From assembly GCA_042663485.1 (NCBI GenBank), contig JBHTAF010000001.1: a DNA stretch of 64,000 nt; one strand, 5' to 3'. Numbering within the stretch: the stretch's first letter is position 1; every line of letters begins with the position of its first letter. The DNA comes from Natronosalvus sp042663485. GTDB lineage: Archaea > Halobacteriota > Halobacteria > Halobacteriales > Natrialbaceae. Shown piece by piece: positions 51,784-60,400 of the stretch. The notes under the pieces are model-generated. The model worked only from the letters and a program-made list of their open reading frames with translations. It was not told where the DNA came from and did no database searches. Both the position numbers and the translations under genes were made by a program.

Positions 51784-52911
51784 TCACAGCGCCGCCAGTT
51801 CCTCGGGCATGCCAAAGGTGTGAATCCGGTCGCCCACGCGAATCGGTTCGCGCCCCGCCGGAAACGGGTGGACGTCGCCGTCGCGTTCGATCACCAGGAC
51901 GGTTCCCGGAACCCACTCGACGAACTCGCCCTCGAGGTCGTCCCCGGTCTCGACCGTTCGCGTCGAAATCGTCTCCGGTGCGCGCTGGATCCGCCGAACC
52001 AGTTCTCGGCCGTCGTCGGGCGCCGCCGCCCGGATCGCAAGCCGGTAGCGGTGCTCGTCCTCGAGATCCGCCGTCACATCGGCCTCGACGATGATCGTCG
52101 CGGTTGGGCCGTCGACCCCGCACAGGACTCCCATCGCGACGAGGCGGCCGTCCTCGTCCCGGACCTCGAGCGGGTCGCCGTCGCTCGCCGCGGCGGGAAC
52201 GTCGCTGTCGATCGCGACCGCCTCCATTCCCGGCGGAACCGTCGGACTTCGGCCCGAGTGGAGACGACCGACGGCAAGCGAGTCGATCGACCCGTGCGGC
52301 CCCACCTCGAGTACCGTCCGATCGACGTCGAAATCCACCTCGAGTCGGTCGCGAAGCCGTCGCTCGAGCCCCGATTCCGAGAGGCCGCGAGGAACGATCA
52401 GTCGTCGACCGGCCAGCCGCCGTTTCGTTCCCTCGGCGACGGGACGGTACCCCTCGAGGTCGCCAATCGTGTCGGGAAGCGTCAGCGAAACGGCTACTCC
52501 CGCTGAACGGACGAGTCCCGCCGCGACACGATCACCCTCGACTCGCCGAACGTCGAACACCGCACAGGCGAGGTAATCGCCGACGGAACGACCGCCAGCG
52601 GTGGCGAGCAGGGTGCCCGCAAACACGCCGAGTAAGTAGCTGCTACTGGCGTACCCGACCAGCGGTGCCGGCTCGACGAACGCATCGCGGACGACCGCCT
52701 GGACGAGGAGGACGGACGCCGGGACGGCCGAACCCGCGACGATAGCCGCACCCGTCGACAGCGCCCGGCCCGTCGCCCAGCGAGTGACGAACGCGGCGCC
52801 CATCGCCACGACGCCGGCCAGGACGGCGAACCCGAGGACGGACAGCACCGCAGTGTGCGTCCACTGGGAGACCAGTGCGAGCGGCGCGCTCGAGGAGAGG
52901 GCGAGCGTCAC
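51784..52911 (-). CDS. Membrane protein with TrkA-C-like domain
   Basis: 375 residues from GTG 52911 (GTGA overlap with the upstream paralogue). Three or four membrane helices occupy residues ~10-105. The cytoplasmic part has two P-x-G-M/F-E/R-A-V-A-like strands and ends with a RCK/TrkA-C-like region (G-T-V-L-V-I-E-R-D-G-D-V-H, R-V-G-D-R-I-H-T-F-G). Such proteins resemble potassium-channel regulatory subunits, but no NAD-binding TrkA-N domain or pore helix is seen. Function unknown. Confidence 0.7.
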   Translation of the reverse strand: MTLALSSSAPLALVSQWTHTAVLSVLGFAVLAGVVAMGAAFVTRWATGRALSTGAAIVAGSAVPASVLLVQAVVRDAFVEPAPLVGYASSSYLLGVFAGTLLATAGGRSVGDYLACAVFDVRRVEGDRVAAGLVRSAGVAVSLTLPDTIGDLEGYRPVAEGTKRRLAGRRLIVPRGLSESGLERRLRDRLEVDFDVDRTVLEVGPHGSIDSLAVGRLHSGRSPTVPPGMEAVAIDSDVPAAASDGDPLEVRDEDGRLVAMGVLCGVDGPTATIIVEADVTADLEDEHRYRLAIRAAAPDDGRELVRRIQRAPETISTRTVETGDDLEGEFVEWVPGTVLVIERDGDVHPFPAGREPIRVGDRIHTFGMPEELAAL

Positions 52912-54134
52912 TGGACCGCCTCCGCGAGAACCCCGGTCGATAGGGTCGAATCGTTCCGACCACACTGGCGAGATTGGCGATTGCCATCATCGACCGTCGA
53001 CGACGCCGACGGAGAGAGCGCGTTCACCCGGCGTTCGTCGCCTACGACGATGGCCACCTCGCCCGGTACGAGAGCCGAGTAGTCGGGCTCGAACTGCCAC
53101 GTCACACCGTCGTCGCCCTCGAGACGTGCCGCGAACGGCCTGACGTCGTCTGCAGCGTCGAGTTCGGCGAGCAGGTCGACGTCGAGGACCACCCGTCGAG
53201 CGCCCGTTCCCGCTCGCTCCAGGAGCGACCAGGTTTCGAACGCCTGGGAGCGTCCGTCCGGGACGACGACGAGACGCGCCCGATCGGTCGCGAGGACGTC
53301 CCCGGCGTCGCTCGTCCGAACGGCAACCGTCACGCTGGTGACGCCATCGGACGCCGTCGCGCGCGTCGATTCGAGTCCGTCGTCGAGGCAGGGTACGTCG
53401 ACGACCGACCCGGGAACGGACGCCGAGTCCGTCTCGACGCGCACCCGGTCACCCGCCGCGAGTCCGTCCGGGACGCGGGCCGTGAGAGACACGGCACGAA
53501 ACCCCGGTCGAATCCGATTCGAGACGCCGTTTCTGGGTGGTGCTGCGCCAATGGACGCTCGGCCGCGAGCGTCGATCGAAACGCGAACGGGCGCCAGGTC
53601 GTGGGCCGTCCGCAACCGATCTTCGAGGCGCGACTCGAGCGCCGGAAGCGGCAGATCCGCCGCCAGTCGCCAGGAACCCGCCTCGAGTCGGCGGCGTCGC
53701 TGGCGGTCGAGCGGTGGATAGCCCTCGAGGTCGGCGACGTTCGTCGCGGTGACGGTAACTTGCCCCGTCGCGTCGATGTCGTCGAGGGCGGCGCTCGAGA
53801 GGGTCGGTTCGCGGACGAGCGAGCGGGTCGTCCATTGCGGAATTGTCGCCGCGAATCGGTCGGCGACGGTCGCGGCGTAGACCCCCAGTACCGCGGCGAC
53901 AGTCGCTGCGAGGACGAGTCTGAAACCACTACCACCGGCCGTCTCGAGGAGGTCCAGGTGCCAGGAGACGGCGAGCGTAGCGAGGAAAGCGGTAACGGCG
54001 ATTGCCGCTCGCGGGGGCATGCCGTCGAACGCAGATCGGTAGCAAGCAGCGACCACCGCGAAGGCGGGGGCGACGGCGAGTCCGATCAACAGACCGTAGG
54101 CGAGACCCGCGAGGGCGTCGACTGGAAGCGACAT
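52908..54134 (-). CDS. Membrane protein, paralogue with TrkA-C-like region
   Basis: 408 residues from ATG 54134. Helices at ~8-30, 38-55 and 62-85 precede a soluble part of about 310 residues with the same strand pattern as the downstream gene (I-R-P-G-F-R-A-V-S-L, G-D-R-V-R-V). The terminal TrkA-C-like unit is less complete (G-E-V-A-I-V-V-G-D). An in-frame Met at 54155 is rejected because the TATA box at 54161-54167 would lie inside its leader; from 54134 it is about 30 nt upstream. Coupled by GTGA to the paralogue. Confidence 0.68.
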   Translation of the reverse strand: MSLPVDALAGLAYGLLIGLAVAPAFAVVAACYRSAFDGMPPRAAIAVTAFLATLAVSWHLDLLETAGGSGFRLVLAATVAAVLGVYAATVADRFAATIPQWTTRSLVREPTLSSAALDDIDATGQVTVTATNVADLEGYPPLDRQRRRRLEAGSWRLAADLPLPALESRLEDRLRTAHDLAPVRVSIDARGRASIGAAPPRNGVSNRIRPGFRAVSLTARVPDGLAAGDRVRVETDSASVPGSVVDVPCLDDGLESTRATASDGVTSVTVAVRTSDAGDVLATDRARLVVVPDGRSQAFETWSLLERAGTGARRVVLDVDLLAELDAADDVRPFAARLEGDDGVTWQFEPDYSALVPGEVAIVVGDERRVNALSPSASSTVDDGNRQSRQCGRNDSTLSTGVLAEAVQ

Positions 54135-54160
54135 GGCCGCCGCTTGCTGCGCCATCCAAC

Positions 54161-54197
54161 TTATACTCTCGGAGGCCAGCAAACGAGAGTTTATATC
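54161..54197. promoter_or_regulatory. Divergent promoter pair of the TrkA-C-like and HerA-like genes
   Basis: AGTATAA on the minus strand (54161-54167) serves the gene starting at 54134; TTTATATC on the plus strand (54190-54197) serves the gene starting at 54221. Both are at leaderless spacing and about 25 bp apart, so one factor could regulate both directions. Confidence 0.55.
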
Positions 54198-54220
54198 GCA
54201 GAACGAGCTCACAACGGGCC

Positions 54221-55321
54221 GTGACGTTCGTTATCGGACGCGACGACGGCGGTGGCGGCGACGGGGATCACGGTGACGATGGCGACACTGGCGACGACGA
54301 TACCGGTTGCAGCCGACCGACCGCGAACTTCGGCACGTACCGCGCCCGCGACGGGAGCCCCGGCGCGGCGCTCTTCCTGGACCTCGACGGGCCGCACGCG
54401 GTGTCGATCGTCGGCAAACGCGGCTACGGCAAGTCCTACACGCTCGGGGTCGTCGCCGAGGAACTCGCCCGCGCTCGCGGCGTCTCGCCGGTGATCGTCG
54501 ACCCGATGGGCGTCTTCGGATCGCTCGCGGACCCCGCAGACGGTGCGCCCGTTCCGGCCACCGTCGTCGACCGACCGACCGTCGAGCCGTCGTCGCTCGA
54601 TCCGAAATCGTGGTGTGCTCTCGTCGGCCTCTCACCCGAAAGCGGCGCCGGCAGCCTCCTCTGGCGAGCGGCCCAGCGCGAATCGACGCTCCAGGCGATG
54701 GCCGAGCGGATCGAAGCCGCGGACGCGCCGCGGGCCGACAGACGGGCGGCGAGCAACCACCTCGAACTCGCCGACGCCTGGGGCGTCTTCGATCCCGATG
54801 GACTCGCCGCCGCCGATCTGGCGGGTCCGGACGCGACCGTCCTCGACGTCTCCGGACTGGCCGATGCGCCGATGAACGCCGTGGCCAGGGGCGTCGCCGA
54901 GGCGCTCTACCGGGCCCGGGTCGACGGCACGATCGATCGCTTGCCCTGGCTGCTGCTCGACGAGGCCCACACCTTCTTCGACGGCGTCGCCCGGCCCGCC
55001 CTCGAGACGATCCTCACTCGCGGTCGAGCCCCCGGGGTCAGTCTCGTGGCGGCCACCCAGCGTCCGAGCGCCGTTCCCGCCGTGGGCATCTCCCAGTCCG
55101 ACATCGTCGTCTCCCACCGACTGACGGCGAGGGCCGACCTCGAGGCGCTCGAGACTGCACGGCCGGCGTACGTGAGCGGATCGCTGGCCGATCGGCTGCC
55201 CGAGCGACCGGGAGAGGTCGTCGTGATCGACGACGCGACGGAGACGATACACGTCGCACAGGTTCGTCGCCGGGAGACGCCTCACGGCGGGGACAGTCCT
55301 CGCGCGAGCGAAATGCTATAA
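54221..55321 (+). CDS. HerA-like (DUF87) P-loop ATPase
   Basis: 366 residues from GTG 54221. After a Gly/Asp-rich N-terminus comes Walker A G-K-R-G-Y-G-K-S-Y-T (~66-75) and Walker B L-P-W-L-L-L-D-E-A-H-T-F-F, followed by T-R-G-R-A-P-G-V-S-L-V-A-A-T-Q-R-P-S (sensor and arginine region). This order is characteristic of HerA/FtsK-type ATPases. No NurA partner is adjacent. The divergent membrane pair and the following pilus-like genes raise the idea of a role at the cell envelope, but this is conjecture. Confidence 0.8.
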   Translation: MTFVIGRDDGGGGDGDHGDDGDTGDDDTGCSRPTANFGTYRARDGSPGAALFLDLDGPHAVSIVGKRGYGKSYTLGVVAEELARARGVSPVIVDPMGVFGSLADPADGAPVPATVVDRPTVEPSSLDPKSWCALVGLSPESGAGSLLWRAAQRESTLQAMAERIEAADAPRADRRAASNHLELADAWGVFDPDGLAAADLAGPDATVLDVSGLADAPMNAVARGVAEALYRARVDGTIDRLPWLLLDEAHTFFDGVARPALETILTRGRAPGVSLVAATQRPSAVPAVGISQSDIVVSHRLTARADLEALETARPAYVSGSLADRLPERPGEVVVIDDATETIHVAQVRRRETPHGGDSPRASEML

Positions 55322-55326
55322 TCTCC

Positions 55327-55340
55327 ATAGTATTTACTAT
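55327..55340. promoter_or_regulatory. Palindrome upstream of the pilus-like block
   Basis: ATAGTA-tt-TACTAT is a perfect dyad in a TA-rich island, about 45 bp upstream of the TATA box at 55381-55389; a similar ATAGTATT recurs at 55349-55356. Candidate operator. Confidence 0.4.
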
Positions 55341-55380
55341 AAATCATATAGTATTGACGGTAAGTTGCCTCGAGGCCGAG

Positions 55381-55389
55381 AGTTTAAGT
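55381..55389 (+). promoter_or_regulatory. TATA box of the coiled-coil gene
   Basis: AGTTTAAGT begins exactly 32 nt before the ATG at 55413. The same nine bases occur exactly 32 nt before the ATPase gene at 56583. Confidence 0.55.
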
Positions 55390-55412
55390 ACGATACCCGG
55401 ACCAACGGCGGC

Positions 55413-56093
55413 ATGACCGACACCGAGCGACTCGAGCGACGACTGGCCGGTGTGGAACGGGCGTTGCTCGAGGACGAACGGCCGTTCGACGACATCGCCG
55501 AAGTCGCCGCACTCGACGAGGACGTCACGCAGTTCGAAGCCCGACTCGAGGCTCACGATCGACGAATCGCCGAGGTCGAGGGATCGGTGCAAGCGACGAG
55601 CGGGTTCGTCGACAACGTCCGCCACGTCAACGACGACGTCGAACGACGAGCGAACGCCGCACTGGCGGCCGTCGACCGGCTCGAGCGCCGGCTGGACGAC
55701 CTCGAGACGGGACTCGAGGCGTCGCCGCCGGAACTCGACCAGCCAGGCGATGGTCGTGTCTCCGGAAGCGTGGCGTCCGTGAGCGAACGAGGGAGTGGAC
55801 CCGACAAACAAACGGGCGTGCCCGATTCCGGCGGCACTCCCCGGTCGACCGACGCGAGCGAAACGAGTGACGGACTCAACGACCTGGTGGCGGCCGACCG
55901 AACCGTCGCAGCGATATTCGAGGGCGACGGTACTGACGCGGAATCGATGACGCCAGCAGACGGGACGGTTGACAAGGGGGGCGAGTACGGAGGCGGACGC
56001 GAACGCGAAGACGAAAACGGAGGCGACCAGGACGGCAACTCGAATTCGAACCCGTCGACCGTTCTCGAGCGCCTCGCCGCGCGACTCCCGTGA
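55413..56093 (+). CDS. Coiled-coil protein (DUF7310-like)
   Basis: 226 residues. Residues 1-105 form a long heptad-rich coiled coil (E-R-L-E-R-R-L-A-G-V-E-R-A-L, A-V-D-R-L-E-R-R-L-D-D-L); the rest is acidic low complexity, ending in a short helix T-V-L-E-R-L-A-A-R-L-P. Haloarchaeal type IV pilus-like loci often begin with such a protein; I believe the family is DUF7310. It overlaps the next gene by four bases (GTGA). Confidence 0.7.
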   Translation: MTDTERLERRLAGVERALLEDERPFDDIAEVAALDEDVTQFEARLEAHDRRIAEVEGSVQATSGFVDNVRHVNDDVERRANAALAAVDRLERRLDDLETGLEASPPELDQPGDGRVSGSVASVSERGSGPDKQTGVPDSGGTPRSTDASETSDGLNDLVAADRTVAAIFEGDGTDAESMTPADGTVDKGGEYGGGREREDENGGDQDGNSNSNPSTVLERLAARLP

Positions 56094-56551
56094 TTCGCGT
56101 CGTCCTGGCCGCGTTGCTCGCCGTCGCCCTGCTGGCGATGGCGGTGCCCGCACTCGAGCACGCTGCCGCCGAGAACACCGATCGACACGCCAGGACTGCG
56201 CTGGCCGATCTCACCGAAGCAGCGAGTTCGCTCGCACGCGAGGAAGAAGTTCCGCCACCAGGACACCCGCCGCCCCAACGAACTATTACGATCGCGCTTC
56301 CGCCCGACGCGGCGACGGCACATCCGTTGTCGGCGTTCGAAATCGAGCGACTGGATCGGGACTCGAGCGTGGCACGATATCGATTCGAGGACCGGGCAAT
56401 GCGAACGCGCGTTATCGACGTCCCAATCGTCGCCGATGCGACTGGCTCGAATCGTCCGGTGAAACTCCAGGGGACCGGTGAACGCACCCTTCGGCTAACG
56501 CTCGAGACCGACGACTGCGGACAGCCGGTCGTCGTCGCCACCCGTGTGTGA
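56090..56551 (+). CDS. Single-span membrane-anchored protein (DUF7311-like)
   Basis: 153 residues from GTG 56090. One N-terminal helix (V-V-L-A-A-L-L-A-V-A-L-L-A-M-A-V-P-A-L) starts at residue 4, followed by an amphipathic helix and a beta-rich exterior domain with a Pro/His segment (P-P-P-G-H-P-P-P). The organisation resembles pseudopilins, but no clear prepilin-peptidase site is seen. It is coupled to the coiled-coil gene and followed 31 nt later by the ATPase. Function unknown. Confidence 0.65.
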   Translation: MIRVVLAALLAVALLAMAVPALEHAAAENTDRHARTALADLTEAASSLAREEEVPPPGHPPPQRTITIALPPDAATAHPLSAFEIERLDRDSSVARYRFEDRAMRTRVIDVPIVADATGSNRPVKLQGTGERTLRLTLETDDCGQPVVVATRV

Positions 56552-56559
56552 GTTTAAGT
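56551..56559 (+). promoter_or_regulatory. TATA box of the PilB/GspE-like gene
   Basis: AGTTTAAGT at the end of the preceding gene, 32 nt before the ATG at 56583; identical to 55381-55389. Confidence 0.5.
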
Positions 56560-56582
56560 CGGAAGGCGCGGCAACCGCCGGT

Positions 56583-57872
56583 ATGGCACGGGACGGATCG
56601 GTACTCGAGGCCGCGCTCGAGGCACTCGGCTTCGGTTCGGCTGGTGAATCCGACGAGACGACGGCTGGAGGCTGTCGGTGCTCGCTCGCGTTCGACGGCG
56701 ACACGCTCACCGCCGACGCCACCGACTGCGACTGCGACGGCAGACTCGCGAGTGCCCCCGCGTGTCGGCGCACGGTGATCGAGCGCCTCGAGACGCGAGC
56801 GGCCGACTCGGTGGTCGTCCGATCCGGCGGGAACGTCTATCGGTACGGGTCCGAGATTTCGGCGTTGCTGTCGGGCGCCGGTCGGTTCGCTCGAGCCGCC
56901 GACGCGCGAGACCACCGCCTCGCCGAGACCGCACGAACGGATCCGCTGGCTGCCGCCGACAAGCTTCGAACTCGTACTGGACCGGTCGCTGATCTCGGCG
57001 CGAGTTCCGGGTTGCTCGAGTCGGCGCGGAACGTCGACACGTACGAGGATGGGTTCGTTCCGTCGGTGGGCGTCTCGTTCGGCCACTACGCCGTCGACCC
57101 GACCCTCGGTGAGGGGTGCCGGCTACGGGACGTCCGGTCTCTCGAGACCGGAAGCGAAGCACGAATCTACGAGCGAGACGACAGCGTTCCCCTGTACGCC
57201 CTCGAAGTGGTCGAAACGACCCTCCCCGCCCCAGCAATGGACCTCCTCGTCGAGGGCTACAAGGCCATCGCCGACGGGACCGCCGACGGCGACCGCGCTC
57301 CCGAGCGCGCGATCGAGCAGGCCGCCAGCGGCCGAGTCGATCCACTCCTGGCCTCGATTCTCGAGAAACACACTGCCGGCTACGGCGTTCTCGAGGACCT
57401 GTTCGCGGATTCCCGGATCAGCGACGTGTACGTGACGGCGCCGGTCGAGGAGAACCCCTTGCGGATCGTCTGTGACGGGGAGGCCATGGCGACGAACCTC
57501 TCGCTCGTGCCAGCGGGGGCCGCGGCGCTCGCCTCGCGCGTTCGGCGCACGAGCGGACGAGCCTTCTCGAGGGCGAACCCGACGGTCGACGCCACTGTCG
57601 ACCTCGAGAACGGCGTGGGCGTCCGCATCGCCGGCGTGAACGAACCGGTATCCCGGGGCGTCGCGTTCGCGTTCCGCGAGCGGGCCGACGATCGGTTCAC
57701 CGTTCCGGGACTCGTCGAGAACGGGACCGTGACCCCGGAGGCGGCGGCGTTTCTCTCGGTCGCCGTCGAACGCAACGCGGCGGCGTTGATCGCTGGCACT
57801 CGAGGCGCGGGAAAGACGACGCTGCTAGGAACGTTACTGTACGAACTGGCCCCCGCACGCGGACGGTCGTGA
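56583..57872 (+). CDS. PilB/GspE-family secretion ATPase, N-terminal part (frameshifted)
   Basis: 429 residues. The N-terminal region has a cysteine group (C-R-C, C-D-C and a further Cys within residues ~31-62), then the PilB N-terminal domains and Walker A G-T-R-G-A-G-K-T-T (405-413). The frame ends at 57870-57872, 16 residues after Walker A, before the Asp box, Walker B and His box that all members require. These continue in the next frame from 57869. Adding one base near 57855-57862 would restore L-A-P-A-T-R-T-V-V-I-E-D. So this is a disrupted gene, a sequence error, or rarely a two-polypeptide ATPase. Confidence 0.85.
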   Translation: MARDGSVLEAALEALGFGSAGESDETTAGGCRCSLAFDGDTLTADATDCDCDGRLASAPACRRTVIERLETRAADSVVVRSGGNVYRYGSEISALLSGAGRFARAADARDHRLAETARTDPLAAADKLRTRTGPVADLGASSGLLESARNVDTYEDGFVPSVGVSFGHYAVDPTLGEGCRLRDVRSLETGSEARIYERDDSVPLYALEVVETTLPAPAMDLLVEGYKAIADGTADGDRAPERAIEQAASGRVDPLLASILEKHTAGYGVLEDLFADSRISDVYVTAPVEENPLRIVCDGEAMATNLSLVPAGAAALASRVRRTSGRAFSRANPTVDATVDLENGVGVRIAGVNEPVSRGVAFAFRERADDRFTVPGLVENGTVTPEAAAFLSVAVERNAAALIAGTRGAGKTTLLGTLLYELAPARGRS

Positions 57873-58528
57873 TCGAGGACACGCCCGAACTGCCGGTTCG
57901 CTCCCTCCAGTCGGTCGACCGGGACGTCCAGGCGCTTCGAACGGGCCGGGGAGACGGACCGGAGATCACCCCTGCGGCGGCGCTCCGGACCGCGCTTCGC
58001 CTCGGCGACGGGGCGCTCATCGTCGGCGAGATCCGCGGCGAGGAGGCCCGCGTGCTGTACGAGGCCATGCGCGTCGGGGCGAACGCGAACGCCGTACTCG
58101 GGACCATCCACGGTGACGGCGCGGCGGACGTCTACGAGCGCGTCGTCTCCGACCTCGGCGTCGAGCCCTCCTCGTTCGGCGCGACGGATCTGGTCGTCAC
58201 AGTCCAGGCCTACCGGACGTCGTTGGGGAAACGTCGTCGACTCGCCCGCATCGAGGAGGTCGTCGGTTCCGGGACGGAAGTGCGGTTCGAACCGCTGTAC
58301 GAACTCGACGGCGAGCAGGCGCGTGCGACCGGCCGCATCGACCGCGGGGAGAGCCACCTCGTCGACCGACTCGCCGGACCGACCGAAACCTACGCCGACA
58401 TCCGGGCGGCGATCGACGAGCGAACGCGACGGCTGCGAACGCTCGCCGCCGAAGGACGGACGAGTCCCGCGGACGTCACGGCCGCCTACGCGACGGATCG
58501 ACTGCATACACGTCGCTCGAGGGCGTAA
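57869..58528 (+). CDS. PilB/GspE-family secretion ATPase, C-terminal part (frameshifted)
   Basis: 219 residues counted from GTG 57869, which overlaps the upstream stop as GTGA. It starts at the Asp box (V-I-E-D-T-P-E-L), then Walker B G-A-L-I-V-G-E-I-R-G-E-E-A and His box G-T-I-H-G-D-G-A. It lacks Walker A, so it cannot be an ATPase alone. With the preceding frame it would make a ~645-residue PilB-type motor. The GTG may be fortuitous or allow re-initiation. It is followed two bases later by the GspF-like gene. Confidence 0.85.
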   Translation: MIEDTPELPVRSLQSVDRDVQALRTGRGDGPEITPAAALRTALRLGDGALIVGEIRGEEARVLYEAMRVGANANAVLGTIHGDGAADVYERVVSDLGVEPSSFGATDLVVTVQAYRTSLGKRRRLARIEEVVGSGTEVRFEPLYELDGEQARATGRIDRGESHLVDRLAGPTETYADIRAAIDERTRRLRTLAAEGRTSPADVTAAYATDRLHTRRSRA

Positions 58529-58530
58529 CG

Positions 58531-60246
58531 ATGGGGCGACTCGACGCGCTGACTGTCGCGCTCGCGCGGTGGTATCCGTACCCCGTCACCTACAGCGACG
58601 ACCTGGCCGACGCGCTGTCGTTTCTCGAGTCACCGCACAGCCCGGAAACTGTGGTTCGGGCGGGTTACGTCGCCGGAGTGGTCACCGCCTTCGTTCTCCT
58701 CGCGTTGTTTCTCACGCCACTCCCCACGTTCGCGGCCCCAGTCGTGATACTCGCGGCGGCGCTGAGTGTCGTCCACGGGGTACACACGGCGCCGGCCGTT
58801 CGCGCCGCCATCGCGCGGACGGAGGCGCTCGGAGAGACGCCGTCGTTGATCGGTCGAGCCGTCCTTCGCATGCAGATCCAGCCCTCCGTCGAGAGCGCCG
58901 TCCGCTTCGCCGCCGACACCGGACGCGGGCCGCTCTCGGTCAGCCTGTCGAGACACGTCGCTCGAGCCAGCGGGCATTCCCGGTCCGGGCTGTTGACGTT
59001 CGCCGAGGAGTGGACGACGCGGTTTCCGGCGCTCCGCCGATCGGCGTACCTGCTCGCGACGGCCCAGGACGCGCCCGACGGCGAGCGCGGGCGGACGCTC
59101 GATCGTGCACTCGCCGCCATCCTGACCGGAACGCGCGAGCAGATGGCCGAGTTCACGAGCACGATCCGCGGTCCGACGACCGCACTGTACGCGTTCGGCG
59201 TCTTGCTCCCGCTGGCGCTGGTCGCGCTCGTTCCCGCCGCGGCCATCGTCGGCTACGCCGTGACGATCTGGCCGTTCGTCGCAGTCTACAACCTGTTGCT
59301 CCCCGTCGGCCTCCTCGCGGCGAGCGTCTGGTTGCTCACGCGACGGCCGGTCGCCTTCCCGCCGCCGACGGTGCCGCCCGACCACCCGGACGTCCCGGAT
59401 CGGCTGTGGCTTCGAGTCACCTGGGGCGTCGCCGCCGGGACGGTGGCGTTCGTCGTCACTTCCCTGTTCGGTCCGTCGTATCTCGCCCCGATAGCCGGAC
59501 TCGGCGTCGGCGGCGGCGTCACACTCCTCGCGCTCTTCCACCCGATCCTGGCCGTCCGAAATCACGTCCGCGACGTCGAAACACACCTCGTGGATGCCCT
59601 CTACCTGGTCGGTCGGCAGGTGTCGGACGGCCACGCCGTGGAGTCCGCGGTCGCACTCGCCGCCAACCGGGTTCCGGCCGAAACCGGTGACGTGTTCGAG
59701 CGTGCGGCAGGCGTCCAGCGTCGATTACAGCTCTCGGTCGAGGAGTCATTTCTCGGCGAGTACGGCGCCCTCCGAGCAGTTCCCAGCCCTCGAGCCCGGA
59801 GCATGGCGCGCCTGCTCGCCATCGCCGCCGAGGAGGGACGACCCGCCGGGCGCGCAGTCGTCGCGATGGCCGACCACCTCGAGGAACTCCAGGAACTCGA
59901 GCGGGAGACCCGCCGCCAGCTGGCGACGGTGACAGGCACACTCGAGAACACGGCGTCGTTCTTCGGCCCGCTGGTCGCCGGGTCGACGGTCGCGCTGGCC
60001 GGGTTGATGGCCGAGCACGTCCTCGAGGGCGACGACCTGGCCGAGTCGATGCTGGCGGTCGAGGACCTGGGCGTCGTCGTCGGCGTCTACGTCCTGACGC
60101 TCTGTCTCGTGTTGACGCCGCTGTCGCTGGCGCTCCGCCACGGACTCGATCGCGCGCTGATCGGGTACTACGCGGGCCGATCGCTCGTGATCGCCACGCC
60201 GGTGTACGTCGCGACGGTCTGGCTGGTTGGAACGGTGATTCACTGA
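58531..60246 (+). CDS. Type II secretion/type IV pilus platform protein (GspF/PilC/TadC-like)
   Basis: 571 residues with two T2SSF domains, each flanked by membrane helices. The first is about residues 100-200 with T-E-A-L-G-E-T-P-S-L-I-G-R-A-V-L, the second about 355-480 with R-Q-V-S-D-G-H-A-V-E-S-A-V. Nine or so helices in all, at ~45-95, 205-270, 290-340 and 480-565. It forms the membrane platform against which the PilB ATPase works. Start ATG 58531 is two bases after the ATPase stop, so they are co-translated. Confidence 0.9.
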   Translation: MGRLDALTVALARWYPYPVTYSDDLADALSFLESPHSPETVVRAGYVAGVVTAFVLLALFLTPLPTFAAPVVILAAALSVVHGVHTAPAVRAAIARTEALGETPSLIGRAVLRMQIQPSVESAVRFAADTGRGPLSVSLSRHVARASGHSRSGLLTFAEEWTTRFPALRRSAYLLATAQDAPDGERGRTLDRALAAILTGTREQMAEFTSTIRGPTTALYAFGVLLPLALVALVPAAAIVGYAVTIWPFVAVYNLLLPVGLLAASVWLLTRRPVAFPPPTVPPDHPDVPDRLWLRVTWGVAAGTVAFVVTSLFGPSYLAPIAGLGVGGGVTLLALFHPILAVRNHVRDVETHLVDALYLVGRQVSDGHAVESAVALAANRVPAETGDVFERAAGVQRRLQLSVEESFLGEYGALRAVPSPRARSMARLLAIAAEEGRPAGRAVVAMADHLEELQELERETRRQLATVTGTLENTASFFGPLVAGSTVALAGLMAEHVLEGDDLAESMLAVEDLGVVVGVYVLTLCLVLTPLSLALRHGLDRALIGYYAGRSLVIATPVYVATVWLVGTVIH

Positions 60247-60400
60247 TCCGGTGTCTCGAGCTAATGCTTCGAACGGGCGGCTCGGGCAGGCGTCTCGAGA
60301 AACGGGTGCCTCGAGCGAGTGACTCGGCAGATGACTCGAAGAACGGGTGTCCGTCGCAGCCGTGAATGCGTTTACGTACGAAGCGGAAGCGAACGCCGGC

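Noticed and set aside
60247..60400. Repeated CTCGAG/ACGGGTG words after the GspF-like gene and after 62464
   Set aside because: Imperfect and typical of haloarchaeal intergenic composition; no defined unit.
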